Part shown: positions 25,790-33,729 of the stretch, in pieces | Position numbering within the stretch: the stretch's first letter is position 1 | Layout of the letters: each line of letters starts with the position of its first letter | Assembly (NCBI GenBank): GCA_021813745.1 | Contig: JAKAJO010000121.1 | Span: 1-50,300, forward strand | Reading direction: 5' to 3' | Origin: Acidobacteriota bacterium | GTDB taxonomy: Bacteria; Acidobacteriota; Terriglobia; Terriglobales; Acidobacteriaceae | Length of the DNA: 50,300 nucleotides | Program-made: the position numbers and the translations under genes | The notes under the pieces: generated by a model | Databases searched by the model: none | What the model was told of the DNA's origin: nothing | Seen by the model: only the letters and a program-made list of their open reading frames with translations

Positions 25790-27886
25790 TTACCAGATGC
25801 GGACGCGCTGGTCGGGGGCGAGGTAGAGTTTGTCGCCGGGCTGGACGTTGAAGGCTTTGTACCAAGCGTCGGCATTGCGGACCGTAAGCGCGCGGAACTG
25901 GCCGGGCGCGTGGGGGTCGAGGACGACCTCGCTGCGGAGGGCGGCTTCGCGGATTTTTGTGGCCCAGTTTTGCGCGAAGGCGATGTAGAACTGCTGGTCG
26001 CCATCAAAGCCGTCCTGCACGGGTGCTTCAGCCCCTTTGAGCGAGGCGCGATAGCCGTCGTAGGCCGCGGCGATGCCGCCGAGGTCGGCGATGTTCTCGT
26101 CGATCGTCTGTTTGCCGTTCACGTGGAGGCCAGGGAAGACTTCGTAGCCATCGAACTGTTGCTCGAGGGCGCGGGCTTCGCCTTCAAAGTGGGCGTGGTC
26201 TTCGGGAGTCCACCAGTTGCGGACGCGGCCCTTGTCGTCGAAGGCGGAGCCCTCGGCGTCAAAGGTGTGGCTGATTTCGTGGCCGATGACGGAGCCGATG
26301 GCGCCGTAGTTGAAGGCGGCGGGCGCGGCCGCGTCAAAGAACGGCGGCTGCAGGATGGCGGCGGGGAAGTTGAGCGCGTTCTGCAGGGGCATGTTGACGG
26401 CGTTGACGGTCTGCGGGGTCATGCACCACTCGTGGCGGTCAACGGGGGCGCCGAGACGGCCAATCCATCGCTGGTAGTTCCACTCGCCGGCGCGCAAGGC
26501 ATTGCCGAGAGCATCGCCACTGCGGACCTCGTAGGCGGAGTAGTTGATCCAGGTTTCGGGGTATCCGATGCCGACGTAGAGAGTATCGAGCTTGGCGTGG
26601 GCCTCGGCGCGGGTGGAGGGCGCGAGCCAGGTGAGAGCGTCAATGCGTTTGTGGAAGGCGGCAATGATGTTTGCAACCATGGCCTGGGCCTCTGCCTTGG
26701 CCTGGGGTGGGAAGTATTTCTCCGCGTAGATCTGGCCGACGGCATCGCCGAGGTAGGCGTTGACGACGGCGACGCCGCGCTGCCAACGGGGGCGCTGCTG
26801 CTGCACGCCTGTGAGGGTTTTGCCGTAGAAGCTGAACTGCTCATCGGCAAAGGCGGCAGGAAGCACGCCGGAGTACTGATCGATGAAGTGATAGGCGAGC
26901 CAGTCCTTCCAGACCTCGATAGGGGTGGATGCGACCAGCTTTGCCTCAGCAGTGATAGCGGTGGGGGTCCAGACAATGAATTGCTGCTGGTGAGTGAGGT
27001 TGGCGCCTTCAAAGAAGGCAGCCCAGTCGAGGCCGGGAGCCTTGTGGGTGAAGTCGGCACGGGACCAGGGGTTGTTGGCCTTCTGGATGTCTTCGATTTC
27101 GGCGATGCTGAGGTGGGTTTTGGCGATGGCGGTCTCGAGGTTGATGACGGCTTCGGCGCGGGTTTCGGGGTGGTCAAAGCTGGCGAGGCGCAGGAGCGTG
27201 GCGACATGCTCGACGTAGCGCTCGCGAATCTTCTTCATCGCGTCGGTGTCCTGCAAATAGTAGCTCTCGTTGGGCAGGGCGAGGCCGCCCTGGAGCAGGT
27301 AGGGCACGTAGTGGTCGGAGTCGTTGAAGCCGGGCGCAACCCAGAGGCCGAAGAGATTGGGCGTGGTGAGGTCCGTGTTATTGAGCATGTCGACATCGAC
27401 GCGGAGAGACTTGCCCAGCGCGAGTGCGAGCTCGCGGCGGTCGTGGATCGCGGCGATGGCTTTGAGGTGCGACTGGAGCGGCGCAAGGCCGAGGGATTCG
27501 ATCCTCTGCTGGTCCATGTAGGTGTTGAAGAGGTCGGCAATCTTGCGGGCATTGGTGCCGGCGGGCGGGTTGGACTTGGCCGCGTCTTCAATGAGCTGAT
27601 TGGTGCGTTTGGTGCTGAGGTCGCTGAGGAGCGTGAAGACACCGTAACCGGCGCGATCGGCGGGGATCTGGGTGCGATTGATCCAGGCGCCATTGGCGTA
27701 GAGGTAGAAGTTGTCGCCGGGCTTGACGGCGGTGTCCATGTTGGCGATGGCGATGCCGTGGGTCTCTGGGGCCGAAGACGCGGCGGATTGGGCGCGCAGG
27801 TTACAGGCGGCAGGGAGCAGAGAGGCGACAAGAGCCGCGCAGGCGCTGCGGCGCGCTGCGGAGAGAATCGTGGAATGGAAGGGCAT
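25790..27886 (-). CDS. Secreted M13-family zinc metallopeptidase (neprilysin/PepO type, 698 aa)
   Basis: Exported zinc endopeptidase. Signal region residues 1-33, with AACNLRAQ near the cleavage site; the cysteine could make it a lipoprotein. Peptidase_M13_N starts with AVKPGDNFYLYANGAWI. The catalytic domain has HEISH at 536-540 (H536, E537, H540) and the third-ligand motif ENIADLGG with E597 and D601. The C-terminus VRNADAWYKAF ... LAPDQRVRIW is standard for the family, as is the length. The ATG at 27884-27886 follows AAGGAGA; the longer frame to 27997 overlaps the upstream region of the reductase gene. It is divergent from the CurA-like gene at 28009. A 707-codon open frame on the opposite strand (25910-28033) is a composition shadow. 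Confidence 0.92.
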   Translation of the reverse strand: MPFHSTILSAARRSACAALVASLLPAACNLRAQSAASSAPETHGIAIANMDTAVKPGDNFYLYANGAWINRTQIPADRAGYGVFTLLSDLSTKRTNQLIEDAAKSNPPAGTNARKIADLFNTYMDQQRIESLGLAPLQSHLKAIAAIHDRRELALALGKSLRVDVDMLNNTDLTTPNLFGLWVAPGFNDSDHYVPYLLQGGLALPNESYYLQDTDAMKKIRERYVEHVATLLRLASFDHPETRAEAVINLETAIAKTHLSIAEIEDIQKANNPWSRADFTHKAPGLDWAAFFEGANLTHQQQFIVWTPTAITAEAKLVASTPIEVWKDWLAYHFIDQYSGVLPAAFADEQFSFYGKTLTGVQQQRPRWQRGVAVVNAYLGDAVGQIYAEKYFPPQAKAEAQAMVANIIAAFHKRIDALTWLAPSTRAEAHAKLDTLYVGIGYPETWINYSAYEVRSGDALGNALRAGEWNYQRWIGRLGAPVDRHEWCMTPQTVNAVNMPLQNALNFPAAILQPPFFDAAAPAAFNYGAIGSVIGHEISHTFDAEGSAFDDKGRVRNWWTPEDHAHFEGEARALEQQFDGYEVFPGLHVNGKQTIDENIADLGGIAAAYDGYRASLKGAEAPVQDGFDGDQQFYIAFAQNWATKIREAALRSEVVLDPHAPGQFRALTVRNADAWYKAFNVQPGDKLYLAPDQRVRIW

Positions 27887-28008
27887 GTAGGGCAGATCTC
27901 CTTGAGCGAAACGGTCCGCCGGTATTGTACTGCGCGCGGGGTTGCGCTGTACCCGGGCTGGGTTGCATGCGCTATGCTGGACGCGGAAATTGCTCAAGGA
28001 GGAAAGAG

Positions 28009-29016
28009 ATGGGGATCACGAGCCGTGAGGTGAGGCTGGCCAGCCGGCCACAAGGGGCGCCGCGGGCAGAGAACTTTGCGTTGGCCACGGTGGAGTTGCC
28101 GGAGCCGGGGCCGGGTGAGGTGCGGGTGCGTAACCTTTGGATGTCGGTGGATCCCTACATGCGGGGGCGGATGAATGAGGGCAAGTCGTATGTGCCGCCG
28201 TTCCAGGTGGGTAAGGCGCTGGAGGGCACGGCGGTGGGGCGCGTAGAGGCATCGAAGGACGCGTCGCTGCCGGTGGGAACGCATGTGCTGAGCTTTCTGG
28301 GATGGCGCGAGGCCTTTGTGGCCCCGGCCTCGCGGTTGCAGGTGGTGGATGTGAGCCAGGCACCGGCCACGGCGTATCTGGGTGTGCTGGGGATTACGGG
28401 GATGACGGCCTGGGTGGGGCTGTTTAAGATTGCCCGGCTGCAGGCAGGCGAGACCGTGTTTGTGTCAGGTGGGGCGGGCGCGGTGGGCAGCGCGGCATGC
28501 CAGCTGGCGCGGTTGCACGGGTGCCGCGTGGTGGCGAGCGCGAGTTCGGCGGAGAAGGTGGCGTACCTGCGCGATGAGTTAAAGGTGGACTACGCCTTCA
28601 GCTACCTGGATGGGGAGCCGCTGGAGCACCTGAAGAAGGCCGCGCCGGATGGGATTCATGTCTACTTTGACAACACGGGCGGACCGCAACTGGAGGCGGC
28701 GCTGTATGCGCTGCGCGATTTTGGGCGGGTGGCGCTGTGCGGAGGGATTTCGAACTACAACACGCCGGGGCCGGGACCACGCAATCTGACGCTTGCCATT
28801 GGGAAAAGGCTGCGGCTGGAGGGATTCATTGTATCGGACCATCTGAAGGAGATGCCGGCATTTCTGGCGGAGGCGGTACCGGCTTTGAAGGCTGGGAAGC
28901 TGGTGAGTCACGAGACGGTGGTGGAGGGGTTGGATGCGGCTCCTGGGGCGCTGATGGACCTGCTGCATACGGGCGCTGGGAACATTGGGAAGATGGTGGT
29001 GAAGCTGGGGGAGTGA
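28009..29016 (+). CDS. NADP-dependent MDR-family reductase (CurA/YncB-like, 335 aa)
   Basis: Zinc-free medium-chain reductase that reduces activated C=C bonds (enones) with NADPH. It follows E. coli CurA closely from the N-terminus (RLASRPQGAP, SVDPYMRGRMNEGKSY) and has the cofactor motif SGGAGAVGSAACQLA around residues 155-170, DGIHVYFDNTGG and the late NIGKMVVKLGE. No structural or catalytic zinc cysteines are seen. AAGGAGGAAAG stands at ideal distance before the ATG at 28009, overriding the upstream frame start at 27925. The natural substrate is unknown. rnpB follows 39 bases downstream. Confidence 0.9.
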   Translation: MGITSREVRLASRPQGAPRAENFALATVELPEPGPGEVRVRNLWMSVDPYMRGRMNEGKSYVPPFQVGKALEGTAVGRVEASKDASLPVGTHVLSFLGWREAFVAPASRLQVVDVSQAPATAYLGVLGITGMTAWVGLFKIARLQAGETVFVSGGAGAVGSAACQLARLHGCRVVASASSAEKVAYLRDELKVDYAFSYLDGEPLEHLKKAAPDGIHVYFDNTGGPQLEAALYALRDFGRVALCGGISNYNTPGPGPRNLTLAIGKRLRLEGFIVSDHLKEMPAFLAEAVPALKAGKLVSHETVVEGLDAAPGALMDLLHTGAGNIGKMVVKLGE

Positions 29017-29054
29017 GCGCGGCGCGGAGGTGGGATTCGCGGTAGACTGAAGGT

Positions 29055-29542
29055 GGCAGGAGGACCGGGCGGTCGCTGCCGGAATGGGTGCTGCCCATGC
29101 CGGGGGAGGAAAGTCCGAACTCCGCAGGGCAGTGTGCCGGATAACGTCCGGGACGCGGGCGTCAAGGCCCGTGGACGGCCAGTGCCACAGAGAAGATACC
29201 GCCTCGGCTACGCCCTCGTCGCGAGGGCCATCCCTGAGCTGGGTCGCCCAAGGTTGTAAGGGCGAGCGGCTCGGCGCCGGGGTAAGGGTGAAAAGGTGCG
29301 GTAAGAGCGCACCGCTCCGCCAGCAATGGCGGAGGCAGGGTAAACCCCACACGGAGCAAGACCAAATAGGGAGGGAAGCCGAGGCCAAGAGTCAGGCGCG
29401 GCTGCGTACCGGCCCGGTGCGCCAAGGCGGCTCGAGCAAGTGCCGAAACCTTCGGGTAGGTCGCTGATGAGCGTGCGCGGTAACGCGTCGCCTAGAGGAA
29501 TGACCGTACAAACACAGAATTCGGCTTACAGGTCCCTCTGCC
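29055..29542 (+). ncRNA. rnpB: RNase P RNA, bacterial class A
   Basis: Catalytic RNA that trims tRNA 5' leaders. Core signatures appear in order: GAGGAAAGTCCGAACTCC near 29105, ACAGAGAAGATACCGCC near 29185, GGGTGAAAAGGTGCGGTAAGAGC near 29285, GGTAAACCCCACACGGAGCAAGACC near 29340 and AGAGGAATGACCGTACA with ACAGAATTCGGCTTACA near 29494-29530. The ends are set by P1 pairing of GGCAGGAGGACC (29055) with GGTCCCTCTGCC (29531-29542). About 488 nt is long for the class, so some peripheral helices are enlarged. A terminator follows at 29557. Confidence 0.95.
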
Positions 29543-29556
29543 GAATGCATGAGATC

Positions 29557-29597
29557 GGCCCCGGTTGGGTAGACGCCCACCGGGGCCGGCCATTTTT
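29557..29597 (+). terminator. Rho-independent terminator of rnpB
   Basis: Stem GGCCCCGGT (29557-29565) with ACCGGGGCC (29579-29587), an inner GGG/CCC extension, then five Ts at 29593-29597. Confidence 0.85.
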
Positions 29598-29646
29598 GGG
29601 ACAAATGGCGGGTGAGGTGAGGCGCGCGCACTGGTAGCATCGGGAC

Positions 29647-30081
29647 ATGCTGCGGGTGAGAAAGCTGGAGGCGGGTGCACGCGCGCCGGAGGTGGCGCAT
29701 GCGGGCGAGGATCTGGGGTACGACGTGTTTGCACTGGAGGCCGCAGTGCTGGAGCCGCGAGCGACGGTGCGGGTGCGGACGGGGATTGCCGTTGAGGCGC
29801 GCGATCCACGGACGGGCGAGGCGCTGGGGCTGCTGGTGCGGGACCGGTCGTCGATGGCGGCGCGGGGCGTGGCGACCACGGGCGGGGTGATTGACGCGGG
29901 GTATCGCGGGGAGATTCTGGTGCTGATGACGAACCTGGGCGCGGCCGCGGTGGAGCTGAAAGCGGGCGAGAAGATCGCGCAGATGATTCCGGTCCCGGTG
30001 CGGACGGGCGCGGTGGAAGTGGTGGAAGTGCTGGAGGAGTCGGCGCGGGCGGCGAAGGGATTTGGCAGCTCGGGGCGGTGA
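29647..30081 (+). CDS. dut: dUTP diphosphatase (144 aa)
   Basis: Trimeric dUTPase: dUTP to dUMP and pyrophosphate, which keeps uracil out of DNA and supplies dTMP synthesis. All motifs are present: AGEDLGYDVFA (19-29), DRSSMAARG (66-74), GVIDAGYRGEI with catalytic D83 (80-90), LKAGEKIAQMI (104-114), and the C-terminal RAAKGFGSSGR arm (134-144). Length is normal. The ribosome site is weak. It starts 50 bases after the rnpB terminator. Confidence 0.93.
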   Translation: MLRVRKLEAGARAPEVAHAGEDLGYDVFALEAAVLEPRATVRVRTGIAVEARDPRTGEALGLLVRDRSSMAARGVATTGGVIDAGYRGEILVLMTNLGAAAVELKAGEKIAQMIPVPVRTGAVEVVEVLEESARAAKGFGSSGR

Positions 30082-30178
30082 GTGGGCGCGGCGCAAACGC
30101 GACGATTTGCTGCAAGCCGGGCTTGCGCAGGTGCGGGGATTCTGCTGAACTGGTCGGGTCTGGGTGCGGGAGGTTCGG

Positions 30179-31114
30179 ATGCGATCCACTCACCTTGTCC
30201 TGGTTGTGCTGTGTGGAGTTGCCCTTGGGCCGTCCGGTTTTGCGCAAGTGATGACCGAAGCGGTGCAGATCGATAAGACGTCTGTGCAGGCGGTGGGAAC
30301 GAGCGGCAGGGGGATCAATCCACTCTCTGCGCAAGGCAATGGGTCACAGGCGCACGCGACGGAAGAGGTTCAGATCGCAGACCCACCGCGCGCCCTTCCG
30401 GACTGTCGCTGTGCAGCGCCACCGGTGTTCTCAATCCTTTCTGGGAATACGACGGCGGGGTTTGAGGTGAGCATGGCGGGCGCAGCCAAAGACGCGGTGA
30501 TCTATTACACGACGGAAGGCTGGACGCCGACGTTGGCTTCGGCGCGTTATGCCGGGCCAATTCACGTGGGAACCAGCCTGCGCGTGCGGGCGATTGCGGT
30601 GGAGCCGGAGAATCTGCCGAGCGCGATTGCAGAGGCGGACTATGTGGTGACTGGCGCGGGGACGCTGCCGCAAAGCGTGGAAGCGCCGGACGGGCTTTTG
30701 CGGGGGGGAACAGAGTTACGGCTAATGACCCATGCGGATATTGGCTCAGACGACGCGCAGGTGGGAAATCCAGTGGCACTGCAGCTGGACGAGGATGTGG
30801 TGTCCGGAGGCACGGTGATGGTGCCGAAGGGGAGCGCGGCGACGGCAGTTTTGACACGAGTGCAGCGAGCCGGGGCGAATGGGAGGCAAGGCGCACTGGT
30901 GTTTGAGGTGCAGACTCTGACGGCGGGCGCGGTGACGGTTCCGCTGACGGCAACACTGACCCTGGCGGCGTCGGATCCGGCCGCGGAGCAAAGGATTGCA
31001 AACGCATCCATGGTGCATGTGGCAGGCGCGCTGCCCCGCGGAGAGGACGCGGAGATTACGCCGGGCATGCGACTGACAGCACGGGTGAAGGCCGACACGG
31101 TATTGAAGCGATGA
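30179..31114 (+). CDS. Exported protein with CHB_HEX_C-like domain (311 aa)
   Basis: Unknown function. Signal peptide residues 1-24 (LVLVVLCGVALGPSGFAQ). Residues about 85-160 match the chitobiase/hexosaminidase C-terminal fold found as a stand-alone module: DAVIYYTTEGWTPTLASARY, GPIHV, LRVRAIAVEP. The last 130 residues are beta-rich with VVSGGTVMVPKGSAATAVLT, a pattern reminiscent of barrel regions in TrbI/VirB10-like or SH3-like proteins, but not enough to name. GGGAGG before the ATG at 30179 fixes the start. It starts 97 bases after dut and may be co-transcribed with it, without any functional link that I can see. Confidence 0.75.
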   Translation: MRSTHLVLVVLCGVALGPSGFAQVMTEAVQIDKTSVQAVGTSGRGINPLSAQGNGSQAHATEEVQIADPPRALPDCRCAAPPVFSILSGNTTAGFEVSMAGAAKDAVIYYTTEGWTPTLASARYAGPIHVGTSLRVRAIAVEPENLPSAIAEADYVVTGAGTLPQSVEAPDGLLRGGTELRLMTHADIGSDDAQVGNPVALQLDEDVVSGGTVMVPKGSAATAVLTRVQRAGANGRQGALVFEVQTLTAGAVTVPLTATLTLAASDPAAEQRIANASMVHVAGALPRGEDAEITPGMRLTARVKADTVLKR

Positions 31115-31143
31115 GTTGAAGCGGGAGCGATTTGAGACGCGCG

Positions 31144-31485
31144 CTAGAGACCGAGGAGCTTTTCAATGCGCTCAAAGAGGGTGATGCGGGGGGGACAGGC
31201 CAAATAGATGGCGCGGTTGGCGGCCATGAGGATCTGAATGGCTTCGAATTGCGGATCTTCCGGGCAAAAGGCGCCGCCGGCATTGACGTACTCATCGACG
31301 AGATATTCGATGGCGTGACCGAGGATTTCGAGGGCATGTCCGGCCTGCGGGGAGATCACGCGCGAGCGGACGGCGGGTTGGGCGGGAAGAGTCTCCAAGC
31401 CAGGGTAGAGCTGTGACCATGCGCCTTCGACGCTGTGTTCGTGGAGTTTGTGGAGGAAGTCGTCGATGCGAGTGGTGCGTGTCAT
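31144..31485 (-). CDS. Small helical protein of unknown function (113 aa)
   Basis: Soluble all-helical protein; no named family recognised. Notable segments: ALEILGHAIEYLVDEYVNAG, FCPEDPQFEAIQILMAANRA and the end LFERIEKLLGL. Codon use and the helical pattern make it likely real. The start is either the ATG at 31485 or the ATG at 31503; neither has a clear ribosome site. A perfect 15-base palindrome sits 80 bases upstream. Confidence 0.6.
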   Translation of the reverse strand: MTRTTRIDDFLHKLHEHSVEGAWSQLYPGLETLPAQPAVRSRVISPQAGHALEILGHAIEYLVDEYVNAGGAFCPEDPQFEAIQILMAANRAIYLACPPRITLFERIEKLLGL

Positions 31486-31564
31486 GGCGTGAGGGAACTG
31501 CATGCAGCGGGCAGCAGCCCCCTATGTCCTATGATGCCCCAGATGATGACCAAGAAAATGCAAT

Positions 31565-31579
31565 CAATGGTAACCATTG
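31565..31579. promoter_or_regulatory. Perfect palindrome CAATGGTAACCATTG
   Basis: Seven-base arms around a single central A, in the AT-richer gap between two minus-strand genes (31486-31692). It looks like an operator for a dimeric regulator of the small gene ending at 31144. No regulator can be assigned. Confidence 0.45.
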
Positions 31580-31692
31580 TGCACTTTTTGGCAACAGTGT
31601 GATTACTGATGTGACTAAACATGCGGTGACTTATTCAGAAGCACCGATGGATTGCGCGGGACGAGAGGCGGGATGCAGGGTGAGCGTGCGAC

Positions 31693-32520
31693 TTAACGAA
31701 GGGTTGCGAGGGGCTGGGTGCGGTCGGTGCGCAGGGTCGGGACGGCAGCGAGGAGGCTGCGGGTGTAGTCGTGCTGCGGAGCGGTGAGCAGAAGGCGAGC
31801 TGGGCCGGTTTCGACGAGTTCGCCTTGGCGGAGGACGGCGATGCGATCGGCAACCTGACCAACGACGGCGAGATCGTGAGAGATGAAGAGCATGGCCATG
31901 CGGTGCTCGCGCTGAAGGCGCAGGAGGAGCTCAAGGATTTGAGCCTGGACAGTGACGTCGAGGGCGGTGGTGGGCTCGTCCGCGATCATGAGACGGGGCT
32001 GATGCATGAGCGCCATGGCAATGAGGATGCGTTGGCGCTGCCCGCCGGAGAACTGATGGGGATAGTCGCCATAGCGCTGGGCGGACTGAGGGATGGCGAC
32101 GGACTCGAGGGCGGCGATGGCGCGTCGTCGAGCTTCTCGACGGGAACAGCGGCTGTCGTGTGCCAGGGCGCACTCGGCCACCTGAGACCCGATCTTCATC
32201 ACGGGATTGAGGGCGGTCATGGGCTCCTGGAAGACCATGGCGATGGAGCGACCGCGCAGCGATCTGAGGGTGTGCGGGGGCTGTCTCAAGAGGTCGATGG
32301 GCGGGTCAGAGCCGGCGCCGTGCCAGAGGATTTGCCCGGTGGTCCGTGCTGCGGGGCCAAGGAGGCCGGGGATGGCGAGCGCGGTGGCGCTTTTGCCCGA
32401 GCCGGACTCGCCGACCAGCCCGAGGACCTCGCCTTCGTCAAGGTGGAGTGAGACGCCACGCACGGCCAGCGTGTGACCGAAGGCGATGTGGAGGTCTCTG
32501 ATTGCGACGAGCGGCGGCAT
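31693..32520 (-). CDS. Orphan peptide/nickel-type ABC transporter ATPase (OppD/DppD-like, 275 aa)
   Basis: Cytoplasmic ATPase subunit. Walker A GESGSGKS (37-44), Q-loop VFQEPMTALNPV, signature FSGGQRQR, Walker B LMIADEPTTALD and the switch histidine in FISHD are all intact. The 'FQEPMTALNPV' sequence is typical of dipeptide/oligopeptide/nickel importers. It lacks the C-terminal oligopeptide_HPY extension that usually makes DppD 320-330 residues. No permease, binding protein or second ATPase (OppF) is nearby, so partners must be elsewhere. The YeiH-type gene starts 35 bases upstream on the same strand. Confidence 0.88.
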   Translation of the reverse strand: MPPLVAIRDLHIAFGHTLAVRGVSLHLDEGEVLGLVGESGSGKSATALAIPGLLGPAARTTGQILWHGAGSDPPIDLLRQPPHTLRSLRGRSIAMVFQEPMTALNPVMKIGSQVAECALAHDSRCSRREARRRAIAALESVAIPQSAQRYGDYPHQFSGGQRQRILIAMALMHQPRLMIADEPTTALDVTVQAQILELLLRLQREHRMAMLFISHDLAVVGQVADRIAVLRQGELVETGPARLLLTAPQHDYTRSLLAAVPTLRTDRTQPLATLR

Positions 32521-32555
32521 ACGCCCATGCTACGGCATGGATGGGTGCGGGCGGG

Positions 32556-33476
32556 CTAGAGATGAATCCAGCCGGCGCGGATGAGCGCGAGCGAGCCGGA
32601 AGCCACGACGATCCACAGGAGAATGCCCTGGAGAAGCGGACGGGGGCCCACCTCGCGGAGGGTTTGCTTTGAGAGGCCCGTGCCGATGAGAAAGAGTGTG
32701 ACAGTGAGGCCGAGGATGCCTAGATGTTTGAATTGCGCGTAGGCGGAATGGAAGAAGGGCAGATAGGTATTGGCCACTGCAGCAAGGCAGAAGAAGACAA
32801 TGAACCACGGCCACTGGATGCGGGCGCTGCTTTTGCGGAGCGAAGCGGTGCCAATGGACATGGGGACGATCCAAAGGGCACGAGCGAGCTTGACGGTGGT
32901 TCCAACGGCGAGGGCGACGGCGCCGTATTTGGCAGCAGCACCGACGACGGAGCTGGTGTCATGGATGGCCAAAGCGGACCAGAGGCCGAACTGAGTCTGC
33001 GTCATCCCCAGCAAGCGACCGATGAGCGGGAAGGCGAGCAGCGCGACGGAGTTGAGCACAAAGACCGTGCCCAGTGAGACGGCGATCTCCTCCTCCGTTG
33101 CATCGGCGATGGGCGCGACGGCGGCAATGGCACTGCCGCCGCAGATGGCGGTGCCGGCGGAGATGAGGAATGAGACGCGCTTTTTGACGGCGAGCGCTTT
33201 GCCGAGTGCCCAGCCAAGCCCCATGGCGAAGGTAATGCTGATGGCGGTGTAGAGGAAGCCTGAGCGTCCCACGCGTACGACCTGCGCGAGATCCATGCCG
33301 AAACCGAGCCCAACCACGGAGACTTGCAGCAGGAGCTTCGAGAGGCGTTTGGCATCCAGGTGGTAGGGGTGGGCGAAGGTGAGGCCGTAGAGCAAGCCTG
33401 CGACGAGTGCGAGCGGCGGAGAGAGGAGGCCGCTCGCGGCGAGAATCAGACCGGCGAAAAAGAGGTTTTTGGACAC
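32556..33476 (-). CDS. YeiH/UPF0324 family membrane protein (306 aa)
   Basis: Inner-membrane protein with about ten helices. The family motif AGTAICGGSAIAAVAP and WSALAIHDTSSVVGAA identify the UPF0324/YeiH group, proposed (not proven) to export sulfite or related anions in E. coli. I start at the GTG at 33474-33476, so the protein begins MSKNLFFAGLILAASG; a TTG 12 codons upstream is the alternative. It is followed 35 bases later by the orphan ABC ATPase and is divergent from the efflux operon at 33730. Confidence 0.82.
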   Translation of the reverse strand: MSKNLFFAGLILAASGLLSPPLALVAGLLYGLTFAHPYHLDAKRLSKLLLQVSVVGLGFGMDLAQVVRVGRSGFLYTAISITFAMGLGWALGKALAVKKRVSFLISAGTAICGGSAIAAVAPIADATEEEIAVSLGTVFVLNSVALLAFPLIGRLLGMTQTQFGLWSALAIHDTSSVVGAAAKYGAVALAVGTTVKLARALWIVPMSIGTASLRKSSARIQWPWFIVFFCLAAVANTYLPFFHSAYAQFKHLGILGLTVTLFLIGTGLSKQTLREVGPRPLLQGILLWIVVASGSLALIRAGWIHL

Positions 33477-33652
33477 ACTCTTAGCCTGCCGGGAGTTTCC
33501 GCAGGCGTCCAAGCAGAAGTTTTGATGGCCGATAGGCGTCGCTTATCGGCCGCGGAGCGCAGTTTGCTTCACAAGCGGCACGCCGGCTGTCACCGGCTTC
33601 GCAACCTGAATGGGATTCAGCTTGCAGGGGTTCGCGCACTACGAGCGGGCGG

Positions 33653-33670
33653 TGCGGGAACAGTCCCGCA
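33653..33670. promoter_or_regulatory. 7-bp hairpin/palindrome before the efflux operon
   Basis: TGCGGGA and TCCCGCA around ACAG, 60 bases before the tolC-like start and without a T-run. It could be an operator for efflux control or a leader hairpin. Confidence 0.35.
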
Positions 33671-33729
33671 GGGAGGACGGCGAGAAAAATTGCACACCCA
33701 TGTAACGAATCACTGCGGAGGTGACTTTT

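Noticed and set aside
25910..28033. 707-codon open frame on the plus strand opposite the M13 peptidase
   Set aside because: It mirrors the M13 gene. Its protein is a glycine/valine-rich shadow without domain motifs, while the minus strand has intact HEISH and ENIADLGG motifs.
32521..32550. Possible eighth copy of the hairpin repeat
   Set aside because: CATGGATGGG is present at 32536-32545 with a CCCATG arm, but the 3' tail is TGCGGGC, not GCACCC, so it is at best degenerate.
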